Below are positions 9,994-21,135 of a DNA stretch of 64,000 nucleotides, in pieces. Numbering within the stretch: position 1 is the stretch's first letter; every line of letters begins with the position of its first letter. Below the pieces are notes generated by a model. That model was given only the letters and a program-made list of their open reading frames with translations. It made no database searches and was not told the DNA's origin. Source of the DNA: Camellia lanceoleosa. Taxonomy: Eukaryota; Streptophyta; Magnoliopsida; Ericales; Theaceae. The position numbers and the translations under genes were made by a program. The stretch is from positions 162,251,040 through 162,315,039 of the forward strand of contig CM045758.1 in the NCBI GenBank assembly GCA_025200525.1, in the 5' to 3' direction.

Positions 9994-10985
9994 CCTGAGT
10001 TTCGTGTACGTGTGCAAGTTGGTGAGCAACATGCAATTTTAGGCTAAAAGGGACACATAAGTAGGTCCTCCGCCTGAGTGACCAAGGTCCACCACCCACC
10101 AGTCCATTAGCCCACTAAATGTGCAGCCCAACACCGCTTGAACGACCAAGGTACCTTGAAGTGTGTATGCAAAATTTCAACTTTGTTTTTGAGAATAAAA
10201 AGAAAAAAAAAAAAAGGTTTTCCTAGCGTTTTGATTTTTGGGAGTTGAGGCAAGGAGGCTACAAGGGTTTTGGAGAGAGGACTTGCACTTGGAGCTTGAT
10301 CATCAATGGAGACTACCATCTCCATGTATTTCATCTCATTTTCTCCCACCTGCATGAGTGGTTGAGCATCTCACTTAGGGTTTCAATGAAACCCTAGCTA
10401 AGTAACCGGATTTTGTAATCTTTGATAGTTACACTTGTAATGTTTTGATTGGAATAGTTGTAAAACTTTTGAGTTCAATTGAATATTCTTCTATGTTTGC
10501 TATTTATTCGATTTGTGTGATTGATGAATAAATGTTTTCCTCTATTTTTCATTGTTGTTGTATTCAGAACCCGAGACGGGTTATGCTATGACTAGACGGA
10601 TTGTGCCACAAACCCTAATTAATTTAGAGTGCACAATCCGTACTGATTGAGATAGTATGTACTTGTGCTTCAAACGCAACGTTATCTTTCTCTCCGATTC
10701 CCCACTTGTAGTTGAGAAATTGGCTTGTTCCAATCAAGCATTCCTGTGCTTCTTATGCCGCAAATCTAGGTATTAAACTAGTAGTGGATTTGAACCCCTA
10801 AGTTCCCAATTCCAATTAATTCATTATCATTTTATTGTTCTTCAATTAGGGTTTCATAATTCCTTTTGAAAACAAACAATCAATTATGAAGCAAATTAAG
10901 TGAGAAATTAATATATAAAAAAGTTTTTAAATACATAATAGTCCTTGTGGATACGATATCTATACTCACCAACTACACTTTTTAA
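9994..10985 (+). repeat. Probable decayed retrotransposon LTR or 5' region
   Basis: No long frame. The segment ends with AGTCCTTGTGGATACGATAT, a phrase I recall near the 3' end of LTRs of plant retroelements such as Athila-like ones. Exact ends and target duplication were not found, so this is a family resemblance only. Confidence 0.35.
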
Positions 10986-11346
10986 ATAGAGTTTGAGAAG
11001 ATTGGAGTTGTCCCTTAAAATTCAATATAAAAGTGATGGGTCTTATTATTATTTAAACAAATAAAAACCAACTTAAGACACCGCATATACTTCCCCATAG
11101 GACCACTATATAATTTCCCTCAGAAAATGGGGCAAGACAACCATAATTAAAACATTTAGGAGTAATGCTCTAAGTAATCTCATTTCTTATCCAATTTTCT
11201 CACTCTTATACATAAGATAATGGCACTTCCATTAATAAATACATACGAGACCCTTTTAGAGGTGAGAAAACCATTCGGGATGAAATTATTGACCCTTATA
11301 TTTTAAGATTACAAACCTGGATTATCCAAAGCATGCACAGAATAAC
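10986..11346. other. 3' flank of the methyltransferase gene
   Basis: AT-rich, no second gene seen. On the minus strand a CAATAAT-type possible polyadenylation signal lies at about 11284-11290, around 60 bases after the stop codon of the methyltransferase. Confidence 0.35.
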
Positions 11347-14300
11347 TTACAGCTTATTAACTTTTCCTGCAAGCATAAACCCCTTGTAGACAACAGATCT
11401 GACCAGCTTAGACCCTCCCCAAGCACATTCAAACTCTTTAACCACCTCAGATGGTAACAGATCCACACCAGTTTCCTTAGCAGTGATGACAGCAGACCAA
11501 GACCTCACCATCCCCAAAAACCCATCAAATGAAAGCTCTTTGGGTATATCCAATGCCAATGGTTCACCCTCTGAGCCCAAACCAATGCTCTCAAATGGAA
11601 ATGGAAGTGTTCGGTACCCGTCAAATATGTATTGTATGTTTGGATGCCAGAAAGGAAGTGTGGTGTCGTGGAACCGCTTCATTACAGGGTCGAATTCAGG
11701 GTTGACAGCTATGTCGTTGTAGCCCCAAACGGCTATCACACCTCCTGGCTTTCGTAGAAGGCGAGTGACAATGGAGTAGAATCTTGGGAGGTCAAACCAG
11801 TGCACTGCTTGAGCTACAGTCACCAAATCAACTGAATTGTCAACGCCAATCAAGTTCACTAGTTCATCGTCTGATAGGGAAAGTGGGGTGTGAAGATATT
11901 TAACTCGTGGGTGTGGCATGGCGCATTTTAACTGGGCTTCGCTCACATCGGTTCCAATGACTTTCTCGTAATGCTCAGCAACCTGGCATGAAATATGGTT
12001 GCATAATTAAAATAGTTTTTGATCCGACTCAAAATTTTAAATGCAGTTTAATGAAAAGTTAAAATAACTAGTGTTTACTCCTTTCTGTAGAAACCAACGG
12101 TTTGTGGTGTGCCCTCATTGACATGTTTAGCTTTCAGTGTCAAATTCTAATATTGGAAGAACAAAAAATCATAGAGGATGTGAATATGATGATAACAAAA
12201 TACAACAAAAGGGGAAAAACTGTGGCTTTTTTGTGATTTTTTAATATTAAAAAAACTGCGGTGAATAGTCAGAGACTCAGACCTCATCAGTTCATGTCCT
12301 CTGCAATGCCTGGATCAATCAAAAGTTCGATTCTATCTGAACTACTCATTTTCAAATGATACCTGCATCGACAGTCATTGTCTGGACATACGAGTCAAAG
12401 CCAGCCAGGCAGAGGAGAGACCAACAATGAAGCTACTAGCTACTAGTTGGAAAGGTAGCCCAGTGGGAGAATGCTTACTGATACGATACCAAAGCCAGTG
12501 ACATTATGTACAAGGAAAAAAAAAATCCAGATCAAAAATTTTTTGATTGGAAAATCATCCATTTGAATTCAATTCAGTTTTAGTTTGAGAAAAAAAAAAA
12601 AAATGATTTGGTGAAAAGCCAAACAGGAAATGAAAAGTTGTGGTGAGCTTCTTTATATCCTATGGCTTTTCAATTATTTATCACTGTCTATCTAAAAGAA
12701 ACCATGAGAAAAAAGAAAAAGAAAAAATAGATTCATGAAAAAAGACTAAAATTAGAGTGCTCCATATCATATCAAGATTTGAATCAGATCACAAAAAAGA
12801 GAGTAAAGATTGAAAATAGGCTAATAAGTCCATTGTGAAGATAGGAATCACAACACAAAAAAGAGAGAGTAAGGATTGAAAATAGGCCAACAAGTCCATT
12901 GTGAAGTAGTCTGTTCAGCTAATTCTTTTTTTTTTTTTTTTTTTTTTTAAAAAGGGTTAGAAACAGCTTATATAGAGTATAATTTTAGTAACAATCGCAA
13001 TGGAAGCAGAGGAAAAGTGAAAATTGAGAACCAATAACTACTTAAGAGTGAACATTTTCATTATTTAGGATTGATTATCTCAAAGACTAGGGAGATTAGA
13101 GCAGATGTGGTTCACAAAATTAAGGCAGGGTGGCTTAAATAGATGAGTGCGTCTGGAGTACTGTGCGACAAATGAGTACCCATTAGACCAAGGCGGAAAG
13201 TTCTATGGAACAGTTATTAGACTAGCGATGTTGTATGAGATGGAATGTTGGACAACTAAGAAATAACATGTGATAAAATGAATGTTGCTGGGATAAGGAC
13301 GTTAAGGTGGATATGTGGCAAAATTAGAAAAGAAACAGTTAAAAATGAGTATATTTAAGAATGGATAGAAATAGTACCGATAAAAGACAAATTGAGAGAG
13401 AATAGTTTGAGATAGTTTGGTTATATACAATGGAAACCAACAGAGACGATACAATGACGGTAGATGATAATGTTAGGGGAAGGGATAGATCTAGATTGAT
13501 ATAGACTAGTGTAGTAAATAGAAATATGAATCTCTTTGATTTGAAACGAAATGGCCTTAGATAGAGTTGAATGAAGAAGAAGAATTTATACAACCGACTT
13601 TATTTGATAGAACTTATGATTTGATTTGGTTTGATTTGATTTATAACATAAAAAACAAAAAAAGAAGAAAAAATAGTAGAATTAGAAAAATCCATATCAT
13701 ATCAAGAGAATGATGGGCCCCTTTGCCCAAAGGCATGATAGAATGGTTTATTTTGTAAAATTCACCAAGTAAATAATTCTTTGAAAAAAGTACAAAGCAA
13801 ATTCTATGATTATGACGTGGGTTGGTTTTTGAACTTTTTGACTATTTTAATCTAGGATTAAAAAGTTTAACTTTGGATAGATTTTTTTTTTTTTTTTTTG
13901 ACTTTTATGAAAAAAAAAATGAAATGATTATGGTTTAGATGTATTATGTTATTGGTTTTTTAGCCGATTTTGTCTTTTTGTGACTGTTTTTGTCCAAAAA
14001 GTTCATACCAAGTGAGATTTTAGCATTTTTTTTTAGTTAAAATTCACAAAAAGATAAAATATGTTAAAATAGTCAATAAAACAAAATGTCACATAAAACC
14101 CATAATCATTTCACTTTTTCTCTCACAAATATCACGTCCAATTACAAAAAAATGTAATTATCTTTCCAAATATAAAAATTTTAGTTTACTAAAATAATCA
14201 AAAACTAAAAGAACTTACGAAAATAACAACTTTCCAAACACCCACATCACCTGTGTACCATATACCCCTTTATTACGGCATTTGTATGGTCCTTTGTATG

Positions 14301-14549
14301 GTTCTTTATTATGACATTTGTATGTTTAGTTATGACACTGAATTCTTAGTTATGATATTATTTTGAATATATTAATATAGTGTTTAGTTATAATTTAATT
14401 TATTTTTACTTATAAATCTCATAATATTAAATTATATCATTTGTAATAATTAGACTCCCACAAATGGCAAGGGTGTGTACATAACATTTTACTTTATTTA
14501 AACCCACATATTTTACTTTATTTAAACCCACATCATCATATTACGCTTA

Positions 14550-14585
<36 letters not shown>

Positions 14586-15021
14586 CCATTTATTCTGGAT
14601 ATATTTTACAAGAAATCATATTTGTTATTGAATCAATCTATTTTCAATAAACACCAGATGAACTATTCGAAACAGATCGGATCACAGAAACGACGAACTG
14701 TATATTCTCCGCATATTTTTAAAATCACATTTGTTATTGATCTAATCAATCTATTATCAGTAATGCTAATTGTTTGGATCAAATCAAAGTGAGCCCTTCT
14801 GGAAGAAGGGCATCCTAGACTGGGACCCCTAATTCCCAATATTTGAGTCAAAATTTCACACCAATCTCATCACAAAAATAAATAAATAAAATCGGAGATA
14901 TTTAAAAGAGGTCAATTTCAAATCTTGGTGAAGTCTTATCAGATAATTACACGTTCTACAGACCTTTTAGACTTTGACCCAGCAAACACACAAAAGAAAA
15001 AGACAGAACAATGCCAATTTG

Positions 15022-15059
<38 letters not shown>

Positions 15060-15212
15060 AACACCGAGAGCGGCTTGGCCGTTGCCGGTGCCGACGTCCC
15101 AAGCGAGAGAGTGAAGAGAGGTCCGATCAGCCAACAGAGAATACCATTGCCGAGGATAATTAGGTCTCGCATCCAAGTATAACTCCGCTTGTTTGTCGAA
15201 TAACCCCGCCAT
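11347..15212 (-). CDS. SAM-dependent methyltransferase (embryo-abundant-protein-like)
   Basis: A two-exon gene. Exon 1 is 15212-15063 (50 codons) and exon 2 is 11982-11347 (211 codons plus stop). The intron begins GTTAGT and ends ATGCCAG. The split is between codons, and the joined protein of 261 residues matches the usual length of plant cytosolic class I methyltransferases annotated as embryo-abundant-like. Motif I, WDVGTGNGQAA (about residues 39-49), is the SAM-binding glycine loop. It is followed by VIGTDVSEAQ (motif II region), VDLVTVAQAVHWFD (about 105-118) and LLRKPGGVIAVWGYND (motif III). These are class I hallmarks. The substrate is not known from sequence. No stop or frameshift interrupts it, so it appears functional. 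The start was chosen for its in-frame MAGLFDKQAELYLDARP beginning, typical of the family. Confidence 0.93.
13050..13645 (+). mobile_element. 3' tail of an RTE-type LINE
   Basis: Translated across frames with many stops, the plus strand shows the order of conserved phrases of RTE-clade reverse transcriptase C-termini: a GW-K...ASGVLCD-like block near 13120-13160, RTLRWICGKIRKE near 13290-13340, then NEYI, a LRENS..FGYIQ block and NEMALDRVEWRKRI-like remains. It ends in TTTGATTTGGTTTGATTTG, the short repeat tail typical of RTE elements. It is 5'-truncated, decayed, and antisense to the host intron. Confidence 0.8.
14245..14478. mobile_element. AT-rich TIR-like element
   Basis: Begins TGTGTACCATATACCCC and the complement of its end reads GTTATGTACACACCCTTGCC. 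The interior is rich in TTAGTTATGA phrases. Related AT-rich sequence flanks the Tat element at about 39371-39461 and 55087-55280. Confidence 0.4.
15015..15062. repeat. (GA)n microsatellite at the splice donor
   Basis: A GA run (CT on the gene strand) of about 28 bases at 15027-15056 lies just inside the 5' end of the methyltransferase intron. Confidence 0.9.
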
Positions 15213-15435
15213 CTCATGTTGGAACCTACATAGGAAGACCCTTATAACTCTGATTTATTGATTATTGATATTTTTGAATTTTTTTGAAAATTGTATTTGA
15301 CAGTGACATGAATATTTCAAGTTATTTAAGGTTGTGCGAATTATGTTTTGTAGAAATTTTTATCATTATTGAAAAAAAAAATTACAAATATGTGAAGTTG
15401 TAGGTGTGTTTGTGATGATGTATAAATGAAATATT
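15213..15435 (-). promoter_or_regulatory. 5' flank of the methyltransferase gene
   Basis: AT-rich. A TTATAAGG sequence lies on the gene strand at about 15240-15248, but it is only about 30 bases from the start codon, so it may not be the functional TATA box. An extra ATG starting at base 15217 lies five bases before the chosen start in another frame. Confidence 0.3.
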
Positions 15436-15602
15436 ATAAATCAGCAATGCTACAGGCCCAGTGGGGGTGACCTCTTATGACCCCTTAGTGTCACATGTCG
15501 GCCTGGAGTTGGCTAAAAATCAAACCAAAATAATAAAAAAAAAACCTGTTTTTAGACAAGTGGGAAGGCAACTCCAGCACGCCAATGGGGTCTGAAGCTT
15601 TA
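15436..15602. mobile_element. Small GC-richer foldback repeat, copy 1
   Basis: Ends carry complementary blocks (left CCCAGTGGGGGTGACC-like, right CCAATGGGGTCTGAAGC). The ATTCATTATAAAATATG flank is AT-rich. Related to 16268-16425 by the GTGGGGTC and GTCTGAAGC phrases. Class uncertain. Confidence 0.35.
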
Positions 15603-16267
15603 TTCATTATAAAATATGTTAATTTTTTTTCAACTCTCCCTTGTATGTAGTTTTGGTAATTTTATTCCCTTCAATTTGTGTGAATATCTAGTTGATTTCC
15701 TTATTTAAATTAAAAAAATATTCAAAATAACCTTTAATTAAAAAATATGTATTCACATTCACATGTTTTGGGTCTGTAAAAGAGTATAATGATAGAATAT
15801 TAATGTGCAAAATTTAAATAAAAAAAAAAACTTTAAAATTGAAAAAATTAATAATATTTTTAGTTTTAAGACTGAAAAAAATTGATAATATTTTTGATTT
15901 TATTGGATAGTTAACTTCAACCAAAGAGCAAGAGGACAAAAACGTTTAATTTGATACTCTATTTTTTTTTTTCTCAGTTAGTGAAATAATATCTAGAACA
16001 TTGTTATACAAAACTGATAATGTTTTCAATATTATTAAATAGAATTTACTATTTTTAAAAATCTTATACAAAACCTAAGCGACCACAGTATTTATAAATA
16101 GAACTTTTAAATAATTAATTTTTTATTAATTATATATGATCTTTAATTATTATTATAATAACTATTAGACTTTATTATAATATAGGAATACTTTATAATA
16201 AAAAATAATTTGTGTGAACGTTTCGTGTAATGTTTTTGGTTTCGATTTTGGTAGTATCAATCCGAAA
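15603..16267. other. Intergenic, no gene seen
   Basis: AT-rich sequence with poly-A and poly-T runs. No coding frame or structured repeat could be supported. Confidence 0.4.
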
Positions 16268-16425
16268 AATGCCTAAGACTTCCAGTGGGGTCACTGGGGG
16301 TCATGGATGTAGGGGTGGGATTGGCCCAAAAAAAAAATTATTATTTTTTTATTTTTATTTTTTTTCAGCGAATGAGATGATGCCACCTCACTGGGGGTCG
16401 ACTCCAGTGGAGGTCTGAAGCACGG
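16268..16425. mobile_element. Small GC-richer foldback repeat, copy 2
   Basis: Left end AAGACTTCCAGTGGGGTC pairs imperfectly with the complement of GACTCCAGTGGAGGTCTGAA at the right end. About 158 bp with a T-rich centre. Likely a MITE of the same family as 15436-15602. Confidence 0.4.
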
Positions 16426-17490
16426 ATGGTATCAACCCCATTATTATCTTCCAAATTGCTCCCTCCTTGTCTATCAAAAACACTGTTGTTGACAAGGACA
16501 AATGCAGTCCCAATCCAAAGCCAACACCTCCCATTATTATATTTCAAATTTCTCTTAGAAATGTCTCTAACTTTTTATTAATTAGATCCAAAATTGAATT
16601 TTATTTGTCTAAAAAACCAAGCCCTAAAATAATGTATGCTCCATCAACAAATAAGAAAAGGAAAATATAATATAATTTGTCTTAAAGTTTAATGCTGATT
16701 TTCAAAATGCCACATACTATACAAAGCTAGAGATTTTAAAAGAATTATCAAATATTTTACATAATACTATACTAAATACCATTATTTAAAGAAAAAAATA
16801 TCAAAAAAATTCAAGTTGATGGTGTATTGGGTATTAGGTCCAAGGATTAATATTATTTGGTGAGAAGAACAAATGTTGAAAAATCACCAAAAAAATTAGT
16901 TGGAAAAGTCATCAGAAAGTCGCTAACGATGGCAGTTGGTGGTAATAAGTTGAACAAATAAGTTATATTGAATAGATAAGTAAATAAATAGGTGACACAT
17001 GTACAGATAGTTAGACATTTGAACAAGTTAAAAGCATTTAAAAAGATAGACAAATAAGTAAACTTTAAACAAATAGATATCATTTTGAACAAATAATAAT
17101 CCTTTTGACCAAAATAAATTTAAACTTTAACTTATTGGCCGAAAATTTTTAGAAGTAGACATCTAGTTGCATATTTAAATCCCATTTCCTAATTGTTTTT
17201 TTTTTAAAAAAATTAATTATAAATCCAACAGGGAACCCTAATAATATTCCATAAATAAAGGCAAAATCAGAGCAGCCCATGTTGACCAACTTTCTCAATC
17301 ACTATTTATCCTTTTGGTCACTGGTTTTTCAGTGGTGGTATCCACTATGGTTACCTTCCAAAGTAACAAGCTGACAAACAAACAAATAGGGCTGCTATTA
17401 CAAGGATATTCCAACAGGGTCATGAATATAGATGGATCTGCACTATAGTTTTCTTTTCTTTTTTTCCTTCTCAAACCGACCAAAAATTAA
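16426..17490. other. Intergenic, no gene seen
   Basis: AT-rich. A run of ACAAATAAGTAAA-like degenerate units lies at 16960-17095. The short frames here lack domains and codon bias. Confidence 0.4.
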
Positions 17491-17504
17491 TATATATATA
17501 TATA

Positions 17505-18510
17505 TATATGGAAAAATTACCCATAAATCCTATAGGGAAAAAAGTTAAACCATTAGGTCCTATGAATTTTCTTGTACACCAATTAGTCCTATTTTTACAT
17601 CACAACATTATCAAAACATCAATATCCAAAAAAATCAGATCGGAAAGTTTTCCATTTCATCATCATCAATGTTTGATCAGTAGTAACCAAAATTGTCGGT
17701 GAAATTTGTATATCCCCATCCTCGAGTCTTATCAGTGACCATAGCAGCGAAACGAATCAAACAGTATCACCTCCCAAACCCTAATCCCCAACTCCGCCCT
17801 CTTCACCATCACCTCCTCTCCTCGCCTCCCCGTATCTCCTCCACCTCCCTCCTCGACCTCCTCCTCCTCCACCACATCCTCCACACCACCACCGCCTCCA
17901 AAATCCTCCACCACCACCACCGCCACCGCCGCCATGTCCTCATCGATTGGTTGGATACCACCACCGTGACGTTGCCTTCCGTCGGCGTGTTATCGTCGGA
18001 GTGGATAGGTGATGATTCGGATTAGAGAGCGAACGATCCATTTGTGAATCCGTCAAACATTGATCTTCTTCTTCTTATTCTTGATGTGTATCTTGAAAGT
18101 TAGAGAGAGAGAAATTAAAGAACGGTATGATGTTTAATGTTTGATGATTTTGAATCTGTCCGGTTAGTCGAGAGAGAAGGAAAAAAAAAAATTCTGGTGT
18201 TGATGTTGTGATGTTGATGATGATGATGTTTGATGAGAATGATGTTTGATGTTGATGATGATGTTGTAATGTTTAATGTTGTTTTGATGATGATGTTTAA
18301 TGTTATTTTGATGATAATGTTTAATGTTGTTTTGATAATGATGTTGTGATGTTTTATGTTGTTTTGATAATGATGATGTTGTTTTGACGATGATGATATT
18401 TGATGTTTGATGGTCATTAACATTGGAATAGGACCTAATGGTTCATAAGAAAATTCATAGGACCAAATGGGTTATAAGATATGAATTTAGGATTTATTGG
18501 TGCATCCCCC
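17505..18510. mobile_element. TIR element with a GC-rich insert, possible Pack-MULE
   Basis: The arms are inverted. Left CCATTAGGTCCTATGAATTT (17550-17569) is matched by the complement of the right arm around 18430-18465, and the outermost AATAAATCCTA / CATAAATCCTATAG blocks also match. (TA)n sequence flanks both sides, compatible with an unresolvable 9-bp duplication. The centre (17745-18060) is strikingly GC- and CT-rich compared with everything around it, and reads Ser/Pro/His-rich in all frames. It ends with ordinary plant-exon-like sequence. A captured 5' exon of a host gene is plausible; the donor gene was not recognised. Confidence 0.55.
18180..18420. repeat. GATGATGTTTAATGTTGTTTT tandem repeat
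   Basis: About eight imperfect units of roughly 30 bp built from GATGATG, TTTAATGTT and GTTTTGATGA phrases. It lies between the GC-rich insert and the right arm of the TIR element. Confidence 0.75.
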
Positions 18511-19015
18511 TATATATATTTGGATTATTACACATCACAACAACACAAAGAGAAGCACACTTCACAAAGAGAAAAGTACATAGGAATTTTTGGTGATTTG
18601 GTTCAAATTTACTTTCGCCGACAGATTAGTGAGAAATCTACTATAAATAATTGAAACTTGGATCCTCAAACATTTCTCATTTATAATATGCTCAAGGATA
18701 ATTGGGTTTTGAAGCAAGTATGCTTCTCTACTCACGTTCAGTGCCTCTTGATATTTTTTCATCTCCCTTAGGTCTTTACAAACTCTCTCAATCTTTTATC
18801 TCTGAATTTCTCACAAATTTTTGATTTATAAATAAAATTTAAAACCTTAATCTCGTGCAATTGATAATCATACACATAATCAATTTCAAACTCAACAATC
18901 TAATTCTTATATATGTAAAAACAATTAATAAATGTATAAATTCTGCAAAATACCACACACTCAGTTAAACATAGTGTAAAGTACAAATTTAAATTTAGAG
19001 TTAAACTCCTCTCCG
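18511..19015. other. Intergenic, no gene seen
   Basis: AT-rich. One 66-codon frame on the minus strand (18562-18762) lacks any recognisable domain and is not supported. Confidence 0.35.
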
Positions 19016-19049
19016 GTCCAGAAATGGATTGGATGGTATTGTTGGAATT

Positions 19050-19340
19050 TAGTGGGCCCTACTCTAGACTCATCTTGATATTCAAATTGTTCAATATGTA
19101 AAGTTCGTTGAATACATTATATTTATAAAAGAAATTATCTTAATCAGATATCAATAGTCATTTAATAAACTTACATTTGTGTCTGAAATTTATTTTTAAA
19201 ATCATAATTATCATTGAAATAAATCCAAGATGATTAAATGACTATCAATATCCGATCAATATAATTTTTTAAAAGAATAATATATTCAACAAATTATACA
19301 CATTAAATAATTTTAATCATGAAGATAAACTCATAATCAA
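19050..19340. mobile_element. Foldback MITE
   Basis: Two inverted arms of about 85 bp. The left carries CAGATATCAATAGTCATTTAA (19147-19167) and the right TTAAATGACTATCAATATCC (19234-19253). The inner and outer phrases AATATATTCAAC / GTTGAATACATTATA also match in inverted order. The AATATCCGATCAATAT core is shared with the foldback elements at 26242 and 31390. Confidence 0.65.
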
Positions 19341-19736
19341 ACCCACAACCGCCCAACAGGTCCATTACCGAAGTCCAGATCCTCTCCGGCGAATATCTCC
19401 AGCCTTTCCTCAAGGTGACGGCTCAGATTGGGTTACGTCACTCCACTCAAAATATACGGCTCAGATCAGCTTAAAAAAAAAAAACAAAACAAAACAAATT
19501 TCAGGTCTCTCTCTCATGGCTGTTTCTTGGAATATCCATGCCATAGCTCTTATGCTTCTTCAACAAGAATGCATTGTCTTTGCTATTGTTTCAAGCAATG
19601 TAATAAATGGGTTTTGGAATTACATATTATTTCATTTTCTGTTCTTATTTTATTTATTTATTTTTTAAACTCTATTTTCAATTTCAGTTCCATATTGTGT
19701 ATATAGGAGAGAGACGACATGATGAGACTAAACTCA

Positions 19737-19832
19737 TTACAGATTCACACCATGAGATTCTTTCAGATATTCTTTGATCTGGCCTCTCTTTGATGGAAGG
19801 GTTTTTGGTGGGTTGGGTGGAGTGGTTGCCAT
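19737..19832 (-). CDS. Candidate very short gene, KRGQIK-containing peptide
   Basis: A 31-codon frame starting MATTPPNPPKTLPSKRGQIK. Upstream on its strand is a CT- and T-rich leader of about 150 bases, then a TATATATATATACTAT candidate TATA region (about 20000-20016), which resembles a real plant 5' region. From memory, a TLPxKRGQIK block occurs near the start of some very short uncharacterised plant proteins; this was not searched. The frame continues upstream to 20027 without a stop, but that stretch is a translation of leader-like sequence. It may be exon 1 of a longer gene or a decayed copy. Confidence 0.35.
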   Translation of the reverse strand: MATTPPNPPKTLPSKRGQIKEYLKESHGVNL

Positions 19833-20105
19833 TGATGGATTTGGAGATTTGTAAAGAAGGAAATTATGAGTTGGGTTTTTTTGAGAGTATGAAACAGAGA
19901 GAGAAAGAAGAAGAAACAGAGAGGGTGGGAAAGAAAGAAGCTCACAACCAGCCGTGTATGAAAGGGAAGAAAAACAAAAAAATAAGAACAGAACTAAAAT
20001 AGTATATATATATATGTATGTATGCATGCATCAAATGTAAAATTAAGAAAGGAGAGATGGAGAAAGGAAGAAGATCAAAAGCAGAGCATCTATGGAAGAT
20101 TAATT

Positions 20106-20136
<31 letters not shown>

Positions 20137-20330
20137 TTTCACGTTTTGCCTTTGCTTTTGAAATTTGATTTTTTTTTTTTTTTAAGTTGATCTGAACCAT
20201 ATATTTTGAATAGAGTAACGTGGTCCAATCAGAACTATCACCCGCAGAAAAAGGTTGGAGCCACTCGCTGAAGAGGATCTGGACTCCCATTAACCCCACT
20301 ATCCAATTTGATTTCGGTTGGCTGAGAAGC
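19833..20330 (-). promoter_or_regulatory. Leader and promoter-like region of the short minus-strand gene
   Basis: Contains the CT-rich leader, a TA-rich candidate TATA box near 20000-20016, and a GA/CT microsatellite at 20111-20136. No other gene is seen. Confidence 0.3.
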
Positions 20331-20995
20331 TATGGCCCTAAATTATTGTACCCATGTATTCTTTTGGTGGCCGATGCATAATATGCTCTTACCAAAAGTC
20401 CAAAAAGACAAGCACGTATGACGTCATCGAATGATCTATTACACACGTCAGTTTTCACACTTGTCTTTCTATGATTGCTTCTTCATTTCACCCAAATTAG
20501 TAAATGATATTTTTTGGAAAGGCTGAAGCTTTTAGGAATTAACATTGTTTAGTACTTTTTAATTTTAGCGTAAATTATAAATATATTTTTTGAAATTTAT
20601 TTAAAGTATGAATAATTACTTGTGATTTAAAAAATTATAAATATTTTTTTATTAGAATTTTTTATTTAATAAAATTAAGTAAAAAAATAAAATTCATAAT
20701 TACTTTTCTGTACAATAATAAAATTACCTAAATTATTAATTGAAACATATTTTTAATATCATTAAAAATTAATAATTTACTTGATGATTTATTAATAAAA
20801 GTAACTATTTGTTATGAAATTAGGAACCTCAGAGAATAGAATATAATTTCCAGAATTACAGGTAGCGATTCGTATTTCAATCAAATCTCAAAAGGTATAT
20901 TTATAATTTATCAAAAAAAAAAAAAAAACTATTTTACAAAGGCACCCTCAATCATAAGGGGAAAAAAAAACTTTAAAATTACTTATAAAAAAAAG
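20331..20995. other. Intergenic, bZIP-type palindrome, otherwise nothing
   Basis: AT-rich, no coding frame. A perfect TGACGTCA palindrome lies at 20419-20426, next to CACGTATGACG and ACACACGTCA. This is a classical TGA/bZIP site but occurs by chance too. Confidence 0.3.
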
Positions 20996-21130
20996 GCAAA
21001 TTACCTACACCTCCCTTGAGGTTTAACAAATTATAGATTCTCTCTTGAGGTTTTAAAAATTATATCACATCCCATCGCAATTAACGCCGTTAACGGATAT
21101 CATAAATTGACTAAAATGTCCTTTTGAAAA
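20996..21130. mobile_element. Partial MULE-like end
   Basis: GGCAAATTACCTACACCTCC followed by CTTGAGGTTT repeats the end sequence of the element that begins at 21136, about 140 bp further on. It is a truncated tandem copy of the same TIR. Confidence 0.5.
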
Positions 21131-21135
21131 ATAAG

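Larger units (their letters stand above)
11983..15062 (-). other. Long first intron of the methyltransferase
   Basis: 3,080 bases with GT-AG ends in phase 0. It contains a LINE remnant (13050-13645), a TIR-like AT-rich element (about 14245-14475), a probable Tourist-like end near 14240 (CCAAACACCC), a T run at 12929-12948 and an A run at 14553-14583. A CT microsatellite begins about nine bases inside the 5' splice site. The expansion by repeats explains the length; no separate gene is seen in it. Confidence 0.85.

Noticed and set aside
17693..18025. 110-codon frame as an independent gene
   Set aside because: Low-complexity His/Ser/Pro composition inside a TIR element. No domain and no gene-like flanks; better read as a captured fragment.
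20419..20426. TGACGTCA bZIP palindrome as a promoter element of the short gene at 19737
   Set aside because: It is nearly 600 bases upstream, single, and expected by chance in a 64-kb window. Kept only as a note in the region entry.
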